DNA of 64,000 nucleotides from Hymenolepis diminuta. Taxonomy: Eukaryota > Platyhelminthes > Cestoda > Cyclophyllidea > Hymenolepididae. Shown here in pieces: positions 24,889 through 36,300 of the stretch. Location: contig CAADRB010000001.1 in assembly GCA_900708905.1 (NCBI GenBank), positions 1-64,000 of the forward strand. The letters are read 5' to 3'. Every line of letters begins with the position of its first letter. The stretch's first letter is position 1. The translations under genes and the position numbers were made by a program. The notes beneath the pieces are model-generated. The model had not been told where the DNA came from. It was given only the letters and a program-made list of their open reading frames with translations, and searched no databases.

Positions 24889-25803
24889 TTACAAAAATCG
24901 CGAGCTAAGATAAGCTGCCACGAATAACAGTAGCATGAAATAAAGAAACTCACTGGCCCAAAAGAAGTACAGTCCATGTTGAGATTTAGCTGCGGAAGCG
25001 GTTCCGATAGTGACTGCGAGAGCAATAACGAGAAGAAAGAGAAAACAGAATAGATAGGCGATCCATCGAGTTCGTGCATAGGCCTGACCAACAGAGGTAA
25101 TTTTGCGACACTGCGGACACCGGGCTGCGATTAAGGCATTTACCGTTGGAGCAGAACCGCCTGACAACCAACTAACGATTCGATTAACAAAGACAGACTG
25201 AATACGAGTAGGTGGATCATTATGTGGTGGAGGAATTGAAAATGGGCGGTGACAATTACCGCAGGTCACACGAATACCACCCCGAGAGGGAAATGTACCA
25301 GAGCCAGTTAAACTTGATCTGCCCAATAATTCCCTTGAGGTGTCACCAGCATTATAACCGGAGGTATTCGTCTAAATAATTGACATAATAAAGTAGCCCT
25401 TTTCTTACATCAGTGAGATTTATAACCCTTCGACAATTTTCTCGTGGACAACCAACGCGATTAACAGATGACTTGCAAATAAGTAAACAATTGCACTGAC
25501 AACGAACAAACTGCTTTCCTGTAGGTGGACCCTTAATAGGCTAAAGAAAACTGATTATAAATATAAAAACGTATTACCGTTGCCTCATTGCAATTGGGAC
25601 ATTTAACTACGAGTTGCTTGTTAATGTCACCAATTGGGATAATTGTGTTGCATACTTGACATATCACTGTTGGTTCGCAGTCATTTCCGCGAATTTCAGC
25701 GTGCTCAGCCGGAGGTCTGCTATAACTGGCTATTTCGAAAAATATAAATAAAAGCCAAAAGCTAACCGTTAGGCTCCTGGAGAAGGGCAGAACTCTCATC
25801 CAT
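24889..25803 (-). CDS. PIP4P: Phosphatidylinositol-4,5-bisphosphate 4-phosphatase (PIP4P/TMEM55 family)
   Basis: Membrane protein of late endosomes/lysosomes; the family is described as removing the 4-phosphate of PI(4,5)P2 and takes part in lysosome positioning. Four exons (25767-25803, 25578-25729, 25409-25540, 24889-25371) are joined by three GT-AG introns of exactly 37 bp each. The product is 267 residues, within the range of the vertebrate proteins. The start at 25803 is fixed by phase: only that frame reads through the first 37-bp intron, and it gives an acidic dileucine motif (ESSALLQEP, residues 3-11) like the family's lysosomal sorting signal. Zinc-ribbon pairs CQVC (36-39) and CPNC (56-59) come next, then the signature CPRENCR (CX5R, 94-100). 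A second CxxC pair set is at 144-147 and 192-195, with about 45 residues between them, longer than usual. Two membrane segments lie at about 211-231 and 240-263. It is head to head with ADCK5. Confidence 0.93.
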
Positions 25804-26204
25804 TATTAAGTGAAACGATTTTCAGTAAAACCGCTAGTTGCCTCCAAGTGTTCTAAGAAATATTAAGTCATCCATTTTACAGCACAAAACAAATTTATTA
25901 TTACTAATAAATGAGTTTTTTTAGATGAATCACATTAATAAGTATTCTAATTTATTCTTAACTTTGATTCTTTTATTATGTTTGAGTTAAAACTGTCAAA
26001 GGATGCTAATAATATACCAATTAATTTCATGATAAATGAATTATAAAATAAGCCTTAGTATCTTAATTTAAATTGACATTTTTAATTCAAACTCACTCAT
26101 TTAATTTAAGTGGGCTAGGGTTATATGCATTCTGGCTGCACATCGGTGGTCGTTCATGTGTTGATTTGGATCTCTTATGTTGAGTTATATTTCCTGACAG
26201 TAAA
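25804..26204. promoter_or_regulatory. Shared divergent promoter region between PIP4P and ADCK5
   Basis: Only 401 bp separate the ATG of PIP4P (minus) from that of ADCK5 (plus), so both promoters and 5' UTRs must fit here. The stretch is very AT-rich with no obvious TATA box at a fixed distance. At 26181-26200 the sequence ttatatttcctgacag looks like a 3' splice acceptor and ends 4 bases before the ADCK5 ATG. Confidence 0.55.
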
Positions 26205-29200
26205 ATGCTTTCTCGATTCTTAACTTATAAAAAGTGTTGTTACACACTTGTATCCTTATCTTCCGTATCACTTGCTTCCACTGCCGTCGTACGTCAAGAA
26301 AGTGCCTCAGAAGAATTCACCCGAAAAATATCTAATTCTTTTGTTCGTTTTGTAAGGTATTCCTTTCATACGAACCTCTATATCTTTTAGATCATTTTAT
26401 ATAGGAATAAGAATTTCCCTTATGTACAAATGGAAAATGCTGACAGTTGATGAAGTAAGGCTTTTGTGAATTATTATTTATTTCGATTATTAGAATTCTG
26501 AGAATTTTACTATAGCAATGAATGAATGCCACCAGAAAGCTGGTGATATGATTCTTGCTGGTTGTCTCTTAAACGGCGGCCTGTTCATCAAAATGGGACA
26601 AGGCTTGACCACAATGGGCCACCTTATTCCGACCCAAATAGCTTCTACTCTTGAAGCTCTTCATGACAAAGCAATCTCTCGATCTCCAAACGAAGTCAAA
26701 CGCATTTTCATGAAAGATTTCGGCGCTACTCCCGAGGAACTCTTCCAAGTATTTGAAGAAAAGCCCTTTGCTGCAGCCAGCTTAGCTCAAGTTCACCGAG
26801 CTGTGACTAAAGATGGGAAAGAAGTCGCTGTTAAAGTTCAATATGAGGATCTAAGAGAACGTTTTCATGGCGATATAGGCACTCTCGAAATCCTCTGTCA
26901 TTTCGTTAATTTCCTTCATCCCAAGTTTAAAATGGCTTGGATTTTGCATGATCTCAAGGAGACCCTGGCTCAAGAGTTGGATTTTGAACGGGAGGCGGCC
27001 AATGGTGAGCGGTGTCGGGATGATCTTGTCATCATGGGAACTTTAAAGCCGGATGGAGCTGTTCATGTACCTGCTATTGAGCATAAACTCTCCTCAAAAC
27101 GTATTCTCACTTCGGAATTTATTGATGGTATTAAAATAAGCGATGTAAGTTGCTTCGCTTTGATCACGATTATTTGAGAGGAACTTAGTTGTACGAATAT
27201 AAGTACTAGTTTAATCGTGCATCTAATTGTTTCGAATAAGTTTTTACCCGTGATGTGTGTGTTGTGAAAGTTAAGACGTGGTTCTTTCTGTAATATAGTA
27301 AGAAACATATTGTCGTCTTTTATGTTTCTAATTTCGGGGCATTGGTTTTTTGTTATTTTTATTCCATCGCGCTTTATATTAAGGTCTTGATATGCTCTAT
27401 GCGTTCAGTAAGCCAGTGTTTGGAATCTTAAACCTCAGTACCTGCATTCTGCCACTTAATCAGGGATACTTCTGATAGGTTTTTTTGCCCTTCTCGGTCT
27501 AAGTTGTTACCACTCCTTTCTTTGAAGAATTCGTCTTCCAGGTTTTCTTAAACTGAAACAACTTATATCATCTTAGATTGATTTTGATCATCTTAGTATA
27601 TCTAGCCAAACTTGGTTCCTCCTGGCCATCTTATGTGGAATATGTATTGAGACGGCTCAATTTACTCAACTGGCCAGTTAAGCTAATTGTCACATTCTAA
27701 AGAAGGAACCTCGAAACAAAAGTTGTATGAAGTAAAACAAATTAAAAGTTAGACAAGTTAATGAATTCAAAATTCAAACGGAGTATGACTATCATAGGGC
27801 TTTTGTTCATATTCTCTGCTTCTCCTCAATCTCCCTCCTTCCCTTGCTGGTCTATACTACTGGTCATAGATGCCTGCCCATAAACATATTATTCACTGCT
27901 TTATTATAGACAATAATATTATCTGGTTAATTTTATTTGGTGTCATTCTGTTTAATCACCAAAAATTTGTTTTTGGATTAGTTGTATAAATCTAATTTTC
28001 TTAGCACTAGGTTTCCATAGTTTTCTAAGGTTATTAATAAAATCTGGTCGTTTAAATGTCCGTCTAATTTTGTTGACGAGACTCATTAAGTGGCTTTCAG
28101 GACTAAAATGCCCATTTCTAGTACGTCCTTCATCTCCATTAAAATACTATACCTATCAATATATGTCCAATGTTTAGACGTTTATCATCTCTAGATGACC
28201 CAGACAGTCATCGATCAATGCAGGCAATATGCTTTTATTATGAAACTAAGCAACCTCGAATCCGAATATTGGACGCACACCATCTGTTTCACTACTCACG
28301 TCACTTGATTATCATTATTCGTGCTTGTCTCCTGTTGCTTCTGTTCCAATCTAAAACCTTCTGCGTTGTACAAATCGAATGCAAGTTAAATCCAAGCGCC
28401 TATTTAAAGAAAGCTTCTTCAGATACCTTATATGTTGAAATGAGGAGAGATTATCGAAATTAAACAAACTGATATTGTGATATTAATCTGATGTTTGCGA
28501 GATTGTAAACAGGTGGATTGATGTTATACATAAGCTGCATTTTCAACAGTTCGAATGTAAGTAAATACTTCGAGTTTCAGTTATTATACCTTAATAGTTG
28601 AGCATTCTTTCTCTTTCAGCGAGAGCGTCTTCAAAAGGCCGGCTTCTCCTTGGCCTCAATCGATAAGATCCTTGTTGCCGCTTTCGGGCGTCAAATCTTT
28701 TGTACTGGGTTTGTCCACGCTGATCCCCATCCTGGCAATCTGCTGGTAAGACGTCGACCCTCCCCACCCTCTCAGCCCTGGTTACAACGGATCTACAGAT
28801 TTTTCGTTGAGTGCTTCTTTGAAACACCCGCCCAGCTAGTGATTATTGATCATGGCTTGTATCAGGGCATCCATAATGAAGAAAGACTTGCGTTATGTGA
28901 TATGTACAGAGCGATTTTGCACAATGATGAGAAGAATATGCGGATGAATGCCAAAAGGCTTCATGTTTCCGGTTAGTGCCTATGTTTCTGTTCATAGTTT
29001 CTTATTAGTAATCGTTGGCTTATTTATTTAAAATATACTGTATAATTTGAATCAACTAAACAGATGTATTACTAACGTACTGATTAGATGCTCACTTCCT
29101 TTTATACTAAACGGGCATGATAAATAAGTTTGGTAGAGATGATGGCTTTATCTATCTCTTTTGTGATATTTCCATTGAGTGAACTCTGAGTGAGTGAGCT

Positions 29201-31291
29201 CTGATATGTTAAAATCACGTATACTCTTATCTTGGTAGCTTCTTTGTTATTAAAAGACAAAATATACTGACTTAGAATCGCAATTTATGCCCACTAACGA
29301 TGGGAGTGGGGTCACTACCTAGTCTTTTGAACCATGGGTAAGGGTCTTAAATTTGTGTGTATGCCCTCTTACGCTATAAGATAGATGTGGTATAGTAAAA
29401 CCCGAGATTAGGAAAGAGCCGACAAATCCAACCCTTGCTCTCGATACCTCTTATTCATAACCATAATTTTGATTTTCAAGTTTGTATACGTGACTGTCGG
29501 AGTTTTTTGTATTTTCATTACAGTTCGTTCTAGATTTGAACACTCTGTTTCGACTTTTTCAAATATTCCGTGTTCAATTTGGCTTACAATATTTTGGTAA
29601 CCGGATAAAAGTTTTGCAATAACACTGATGACAACGTTGTTATTAATGTTCTTGAAGTTCAAAATCCCTGCGCAAACCTCAAAATGGCGTGGTAACACTC
29701 GTCTTAAAATTTGACTTTGTGCTTGTCCTTGAAGCAGGACTCGATGCATTTTTTGAAATTGCTCTTTATTCCCTTTTTTTCTAATAATGCTTTATTTTTT
29801 CATCAACAAAGCCGCTGTGATGTCTTGATGTCCTTATGATTCCAAACCCCTATCTGTCATGTCAAAAAACGTTTATCGACTCCCCCTGTCTATAACCGCC
29901 TCGCTTCATTAGAAGTACACCTGCACTCATCACCCAAGTGACTCATATGAACTGTCTTTGTATTTCCACACACATTCACGCATTTCAGCTACTGTCTCCT
30001 AAGCTTCCCTCTCATCTCCTTTGTTCCTCCTCTCTTGTTTGCTTGAATCCTCATCGTCGTTTGTTCAATGCATTTTGGCCTGGTCAGCTCTAAAACTTGC
30101 TGTTGTTGTTGTTAGCTATGGTCAAGATCTGGTGCATTAGTTCCTATAATTTGCTGCACTATTTATCGAGACCTTGTCATATGGAATAGAAACAAGACAC
30201 CAATGATATTAGATTAGGAAGGAAATTTGATTGAAAGACTGTCCATTCTGTAAATACCAGTCTTTGAATTTGCTTAATCGGACAGCTGATATTGAAGCAA
30301 TACAATTAATCTAAATATGCTAAATGTTTCTACAAAATTTGAAATGTGATTTCGTTTTTTTCGTCAGGAAATATCTGAAAGTAATACTGAAACCCCTAGT
30401 ATGAAATTATGTATCTATGCTGCATTTCAAGAAGACAACTCTAGTTTTTATATTCTGTAAAGAAATACCAAGGAGCAGGCTCAACATGAATATAAACCGA
30501 GATATTTTAGGAAACCCTTTTTTCGGTAAAACGAACCGTTAAATGTGGTATTTGACCTCCAGTTTAACTCTACATCTGATATTAATTTTTACTTGAAATA
30601 CCTACCTAAGTAGTTTGATTTTGCTAATTGTAGATTATGCAACATTTGGCGAGATTATAATCCAACGACCTTGGCGACGAATGGGGCGCACTTTGCCTAG
30701 CAAACTGACAGAGGAGGACAAGGCCTACATCCGAATGCAAGCTGAGATCTACTTCGATCGTATTCTTGAGGTTTTGCATGAGATGCCGCGATCGTTGCTC
30801 CTTATCGTCAGGTTAGTCAATTTTTTTACTTACAATGTTTAAGCAACATCATAAACTGAAACAAATTGTAAGTATCTACTTATATCTTTTTCAGTAGAAA
30901 ACTATTGAAGTATTTCTGTTTTCTCCAGGAATCTGAATATGGTGCGTTCCATTTGTCGCAGTCATGGCGATCTCATAAATCACCACGAATACCTCATCTA
31001 CTGGGGTATTATAGGTGGTCAGATAGCGGATCAACGTTTTCTAAACTCTGGCAGCCTTACTAAAGCATGGTTCAAATGGGAACAGTATAGAATCATTTTA
31101 AGGTGAGTTGGATAGTTTCTTTCTAGCTTTCTCTTTTTAGATGGGAGGCACTGAAGAATTGGCTTCAATTGCTGGCTATTCGTTGGCTTGCTTTGTTTGG
31201 ATTGGCACCAGATTTGAAAGAAATTGAATCAGTGGCGAATCGAAGTGCAATGGAGAAACGAATGGAGTTGATGAGGGCTGCAAGTGGCTAA
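26205..31291 (+). CDS. ADCK5: AarF domain-containing kinase-like protein ADCK5 (UbiB/COQ8 family)
   Basis: Atypical kinase-like protein of the mitochondrial UbiB family; the ADCK5 role itself is poorly defined. Seven exons: 26205-26356, 26391-26454, 26494-27144, 28620-28971, 30634-30811, 30929-31102, 31141-31291. All phases match and the product is 573 residues (human about 580). Introns are 34, 39, 1475, 1662, 117 and 38 bp. Motifs are KMGQ (105-108, the KxGQ hallmark), the Ala-rich loop AAASLAQVH (165-173), VAVKVQ with Lys186, ELD (ExD, 233-235), HADPHPGN (322-329, catalytic loop) and DHG (366-368, the DFG equivalent). Subfamily assignment to ADCK5 over ADCK1 rests on LLNGGLFIKMGQGL, QYEDLRERFHGDI, TLAQELDFE, the DYATF..I..QRP block and the extended C terminus. 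About 20 extra residues (334-355) sit between the catalytic loop and DHG. The N terminus is basic/hydrophobic, consistent with mitochondrial import. Confidence 0.93.
29965..30092 (+). repeat. Dispersed LTR-like repeat, copy 2, inside ADCK5 intron 4
   Basis: It shares with 21041-21175 the ordered words acacattcacgcat / acacatacatacc, ccctctcatctcctttgt, cctcatcgtcgtttgttcaa and attttggcctggtcagctct. Both copies have the same orientation. It is divergent, so identity is moderate and an exact boundary cannot be set by eye. Confidence 0.5.
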
Positions 31292-34073
31292 TTTCATCCT
31301 AGGGAATTAACTAGTTCTCTATCTCTTTGCCCCTTAATTACCTTGTAGAATATGCTTCATTTTTCTTTTTTGATAATGAAATGTGATTTAACGGTGATCC
31401 CCTGGTTTTGTTCTTATTCGGAGTTCGGAATGTGAGGAGTTGTGTGGATTATTTATGCGGCGCCAGAGATTAAATCATTAAAAGAATTCAAAATTGCGAA
31501 TTTAAGGGTTAAAAACAGAATGGAATATTTACGCTACAGAAGACAAAAAACGTAGGCTTTATCTTTTGTGCGCTCATTTATCGATTATTGGTTTCTCACG
31601 CAAGTGTCTGAATGCAGTCTCGCTGCTGTTGCGATTACTGGGTTGCTGATCATGTCCCGCTGAAGTAAATAATATGGGTTGTTGGAATGTTCGGTCATAG
31701 GTCTTCTACCTTCTTCTTACTGTGCCTGAATAAGTGTAGCGATTGTAAACCTCAGTGGCCACCTTGCAGTATCATTGTCAAGGATAACGTTATATTTTTT
31801 TAGAGTTTCACTCATTGATATCTAGAGGTGGGGTTTGCCAGTTGTATTTGACTATTTTTTTATCCATCTGGTAAAGAAATGTTAATCTAGTGGTTGATAA
31901 CCTAACATATTTACTTTATACTAATCGATAGTTCCCCTATTTATTTTAGAAGAATTAATTATATTCACTTTTATCGACTTACTGATATGTATTTAGGCTG
32001 TTGAAAATCATTGAAATTAAATTTTAAAGAATTATTTTCCAAAACCCACTGAGAAATGTGTTTATAATACTCGTTTGTGATGTTACTATTATTAACCAGA
32101 ATAAATCAGTTCAGTCGGCCATCTATCTGGTGATCTCCAACTTGTTAGACATGCGTGTTGACCACTGTGTCAGCGATGTGGGAAAAGGACAATTTAAAGA
32201 CCTGAATTAGATATTAGTAATTAATTTTCATCTAAACTACACGCACTGGAGCACATGCCTGTGAAAACTTTCTCATTATGTATGCATACGTGACCATTTG
32301 ACCTCTCAACGTAACGGGTCTTCAGGTCTATAATCCAAATATGTAATAACTGTCTTTACATGATCTCTGCAAAACAGAGCAAATAATCATTCAATAGATA
32401 ATATTCAAAGCATTACGTGAAAATCTGTGGGAGTTCTGCCATGAAAGGTGAGGAATTAGCATCTGAGATGGAGAAATCTCACGGTTTATTGGGATGTTTA
32501 GCCGTTCCTTTTTCATAATAGCTAGAGATGGTGACAACAGTAACAATGTAAGAGAATGCTTAGAATTCATTGGCTAGAAATATTTGTAGAGAACCCGAAC
32601 CAGTGTCTGTGTGTAGCACTGGATTTCCGTTTACCGTTTCCATGCCTGGGAATGAAGTTCTGTCACTGGCTAACTAGTCAATAAATCGCTCCCCGTTCAC
32701 CCTGGGCTATAATGACATTTTATACTTTCTAATTATAGAGCCGTCAGCAAATTAGAAGGCTTCTACTCTTTATTAATTTAATCCACATACTAACCTTTTC
32801 TAGAATTCACTTCAATTTCTTTTGGGGTTAGTTCCTCAGCTAAGATTTAACATAGTAAACAATCCCAAATTTTTGAATCAGAGAATAATTTCATAATGAA
32901 TCACTTTACTAAGTACCGTTAAACCCTTTTATCCAACAATCCTCCGTTTTGCACAGATATTTTTGCTCCTTTCTTTTCGTAATATCCTACCCTTCTACCC
33001 GCTCACCTTTTCAACTCACTAGCTACGGAATAGCCTTATATTCGTTCTCCCCTTATAAAATTATTCATGCCACATTTACCTTCTTCCTCTCCTGTTTTCT
33101 GAAGAATAGCATTGAAGCTAGAATAATAGCTTTGCAAATGGACTCTACCTTTTATTGCTTCTCCTCGGCTTTATTCACTTCAAAACAAGGCGAAGAAAGC
33201 AATGTGTTATAAGGAAAGGGACGTTCAAATATCACTAATATTCTTATGAATGTGCTGATTCTTACGGCTTTATATTTCTCTGCTCTGTTTTACAGAACAA
33301 TATGAGTAATTAGTTGACATTTGATTGCAGCAACAACAAAAGTGGCTTTAATAATATTGTCACAGTTATCTCATTTTGCAGTGCTCCGTGATTTCGTATT
33401 ATAATTTATTGAATTTCTCTTCCCCTTCGTAAGGCGAAAGATGTTGTATTCCTCCTGATTTCACACCTTTATTACCTTTATTCTAGACTGAAGGAAATAA
33501 AATCTCTATTATTATTATCCACAAAAATACAAAATATAGCTATTTTTAATTGCAAAATAAGCCCAACAAACGATAAAGATATGGAGAGGGACGTCAAGGT
33601 ATCAAAGAGTATAAAGACATTTGATTTTGGACTCGTATTGTACAATATTTACAAAATGGGTAGTTCGCTTTTCAAAATTCAAATTTTGCGAATCGTCTCC
33701 TGATTTGCAGCAAATGCCTGTCTACGAATTTGCTTTATCGTTTTTTTTATTTCGAGAAGGGTCGACGAAGCCACTCTAGTTGGATTTTTTTTAATGGCTG
33801 AGAAGGCGAATGATTTTACATGATATTCCACAGCGTACAGTTTTAACATTACAGAGATAAGAGGTGAAATTACTCTCTTTCAGTGTTTTATTCACCATTT
33901 TGTTACGTGTTCTAATGTTTATTACTTAGAGGGCTATTATAACAATCAATATACTAATTATGTAAAATAAAAGTACCAAGATCAATCACTCTAGGAATTA
34001 TTACTAAAAAACTAAGATTTCAACGAAATTACATGAGAAGAAAGTGAGCTTGAGTTTTGATTGATGATCTGAT
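31292..34073. other. Convergent intergenic region between ADCK5 and HSD17B12 copy B
   Basis: 3' flanks of two converging genes. An ATTAAA variant poly(A) signal lies at 31469-31474, about 180 bp after the ADCK5 stop. A SINE fragment is at about 32080-32180. No further gene is supported; the 87-codon plus frame at 32949-33212 has no recognisable motif. Confidence 0.55.
32080..32180 (-). repeat. tRNA-derived SINE fragment
   Basis: Minus-strand text has an A-box-like head (GCTGACACAGTGGTCAACACGCATGT broken by a few changes), then GATGGCC and TTTATTCTGGT. The last two words recur at the same spacing in the copy at 57194-57331, and the head matches the tRNA-like head at 49600-49824. The B box is mutated. 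Confidence 0.55.
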
Positions 34074-35057
34074 TCAGGCAGTGTTCATCTTTTTGAGCTG
34101 CTTATCCCTGGCGCGAAGCATTCTTCTCCCAAGTCTGGGGGAAATCACACACCTGGGGAATATTCCCAATATATGTTGCCGCATGGCGTGCAAGAAATAA
34201 CCCGAACAGACCGTTTGAACTCCGAGCATCGTGAGAGCTGATTTCACAAAGATTGTCGGCGAAGGAATCCCAGCAGTTGGCTTGGTAAAACCCGTCATAC
34301 TTGTTGCTATCAGACTAGGCGTATAAGCTTGAACGCGAACACAAGTTTCCTTTAATTCAATCGCCAGGCTTCTTGTGAAAGAAACCACATAAGCTTTTGT
34401 GGCCCCGTAGACAGAGAAGTAAGGAATGGTAATAACACCAGATATAGAACTCATATTGATAATAAACCTCTTAGCTCCCTTAACTGGAAGAGGATCGGTG
34501 ATCATCTTCGGCAGGACCATTCTGGTGAGTTTTGTCATTGTTGTGACGTTGATAGTAATGATCTTTTCTAGAAAATCTTGATTCAAATGATCGGCAGTTG
34601 CAAAAGCATCAGGATACTTGTAAGCAATTCCAACGTTGTTTACAAGACAGGAAATTGATGATAAGCTATCGATTTCAGCTTTGAGTTCATTGAATGGGAA
34701 ATCGCTCTAAAGGGAACAGTTAAAATAAGTATCCCGCATATTTACATTCGAAAAGTCTCCAGCAAAAGTCTTTGTCTGTACATTATACTTCTTTGAGATC
34801 TCTTCAGCTGCAATTTCCAGCTTGTCTTCTGGAAGGCTAATCAAAAGGATATTGAGTTTTCTTTTAGCGAGTTGTTCAGCAAAAGCCTTGCCTATACCTT
34901 CTGATGCGCCAGTTACAATAGCCCATTCTCCAGCCTTTTTCAGCTGTCGACTTTTCGAAAGGAAAATAAAGAAGAAGAAATAGACAAAGAAAGGCCATAT
35001 GAGATATAGAATGGAAAGTGAGACAATAACGCCTAGCAGTATCCAGAAAGATAGCAT
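34074..35057 (-). CDS. HSD17B12: Very-long-chain 3-oxoacyl-CoA reductase / 17-beta-hydroxysteroid dehydrogenase 12 (copy B)
   Basis: Second HSD17B12-family reductase, same expected ER role as copy A. Exons 34746-35057 and 34074-34706 are joined in phase 0 across a 39-bp GT-AG intron (34707-34745), at the same protein position as the intron of copy A. The product is 314 residues. There is a hydrophobic N terminus (about 4-33, unusually Phe-rich), TGASEGIG at 49-56, NNVG at 127-130, Ser191, Tyr204 and Lys208 in YGATK, all intact. The C terminus ends DKQLKKMNTA. The start codon follows immediately after the acceptor-like tttttttcctatttatcag (one base between AG and ATG), which fixes the start and suggests cis or trans splicing of the 5' leader. 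It is a full, apparently working paralogue, about 25 kb from copy A and on the same strand. Confidence 0.93.
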
Positions 35058-36276
35058 ACTGATAAATAGGAAAAAAATTATAGCATCGCTTTATGTCATT
35101 ATGTGAAAAGATTCTTACTGGTGGTTTGTTAGGCGGAGGCGGTTTATGACCAATTGTTACTAAGATAACAGAAAAGTTGTGGATGGGTGGAGTAATTTTT
35201 GGATAACCATAAATAACACTTAGAAATGAAGTATTTAATAGTTTGATTATCAAAAAAATCATTTTGTGTGTAGCTTTAACCTTCTATTTATTCAATTTAT
35301 ACCTTTATTTATAAATCAATACCATTGAATAACTGATTTTGGCGGATGTTCCTTTAAGATTGATAGATGCGAATATTTTTTTCCTTCGAAAATGCACCTA
35401 CCTACTTCTCGACACAATCATAACATATTTTGGAGAAGTTTGAACTTCTCATATACAAACAGGGACCAAAAGTTCTGCTACAATGTAAGTTCCTGATTGC
35501 TTCTGGTATAACAATATGTTCAAAATTTAATTGACAATGAAAGCAAAAATTTTCAAGGGAGTAGGTTCATTTTCAGAAGGTTGAAAACCGCGAAGGAAAT
35601 TTTGAGGTGAGCATATTGTGAAATAAGTATGGAAATACGTTGCCACTGATATGATGATTAGAAGTTACTCATATAATCTATGCTCCCCACCTAGGTAGAT
35701 CGAATTCAGAGGGAAGAAATGAGAAAACAAATTATTCAACATAGGCTTCTCTGTACCATTATTTATATACAAAGTAAATTTTGGGATTGGTTGATTACAT
35801 AGCTAATTGCAATATGAAAGTGGGAAGGTTTCACTCCTAGATGCGGGAATGCAGTAGCAGTAATTGAAAAATCTAGTTCCCGAGTGACTGATTCCGGCAT
35901 TCCTAGATTTTCAATTTTCTTAACTGTAACTTTATAAGGTAAGTACCCTATGATAATTAACAACCCCTCTAATTCAGAAAATTTAAATTTCACCTTCACT
36001 GTGTGTAAAACGGACTCAAATTGTGAGAAAAAGAAACAATAGGTCCTTTATTTTACTTCTAGAGAAACATCAGCGGGAAAAACTCATAGCATATTAAAGC
36101 ATCCGTGTCTTCTGATTCTTAATACTAGGCGTAAAGTCATATACCCGAGCCGCTGATAAATTTGTAGGAAATACAAACTCAAACCGACATGTAACTTGAA
36201 AAACTAAACTAAGGGTTTGTTTTAGTTGCTGCTGCCATTTCTTGAAGTTCTTTTGAAGGAAAATACTACACGAATG

Positions 36277-36300
36277 TGCTACTTATAGAAATAAGTAGCA
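36277..36300. repeat. Perfect 10-bp hairpin
   Basis: The arms tgctacttat and ataagtagca are exact inverted copies around the loop agaa. No function can be assigned. Confidence 0.6.

Noticed and set aside
29408..29749. 113-codon minus-strand frame inside ADCK5 intron 4
   Set aside because: No recognisable domain; it lies within an AT-rich intron and shows no splice or start context.
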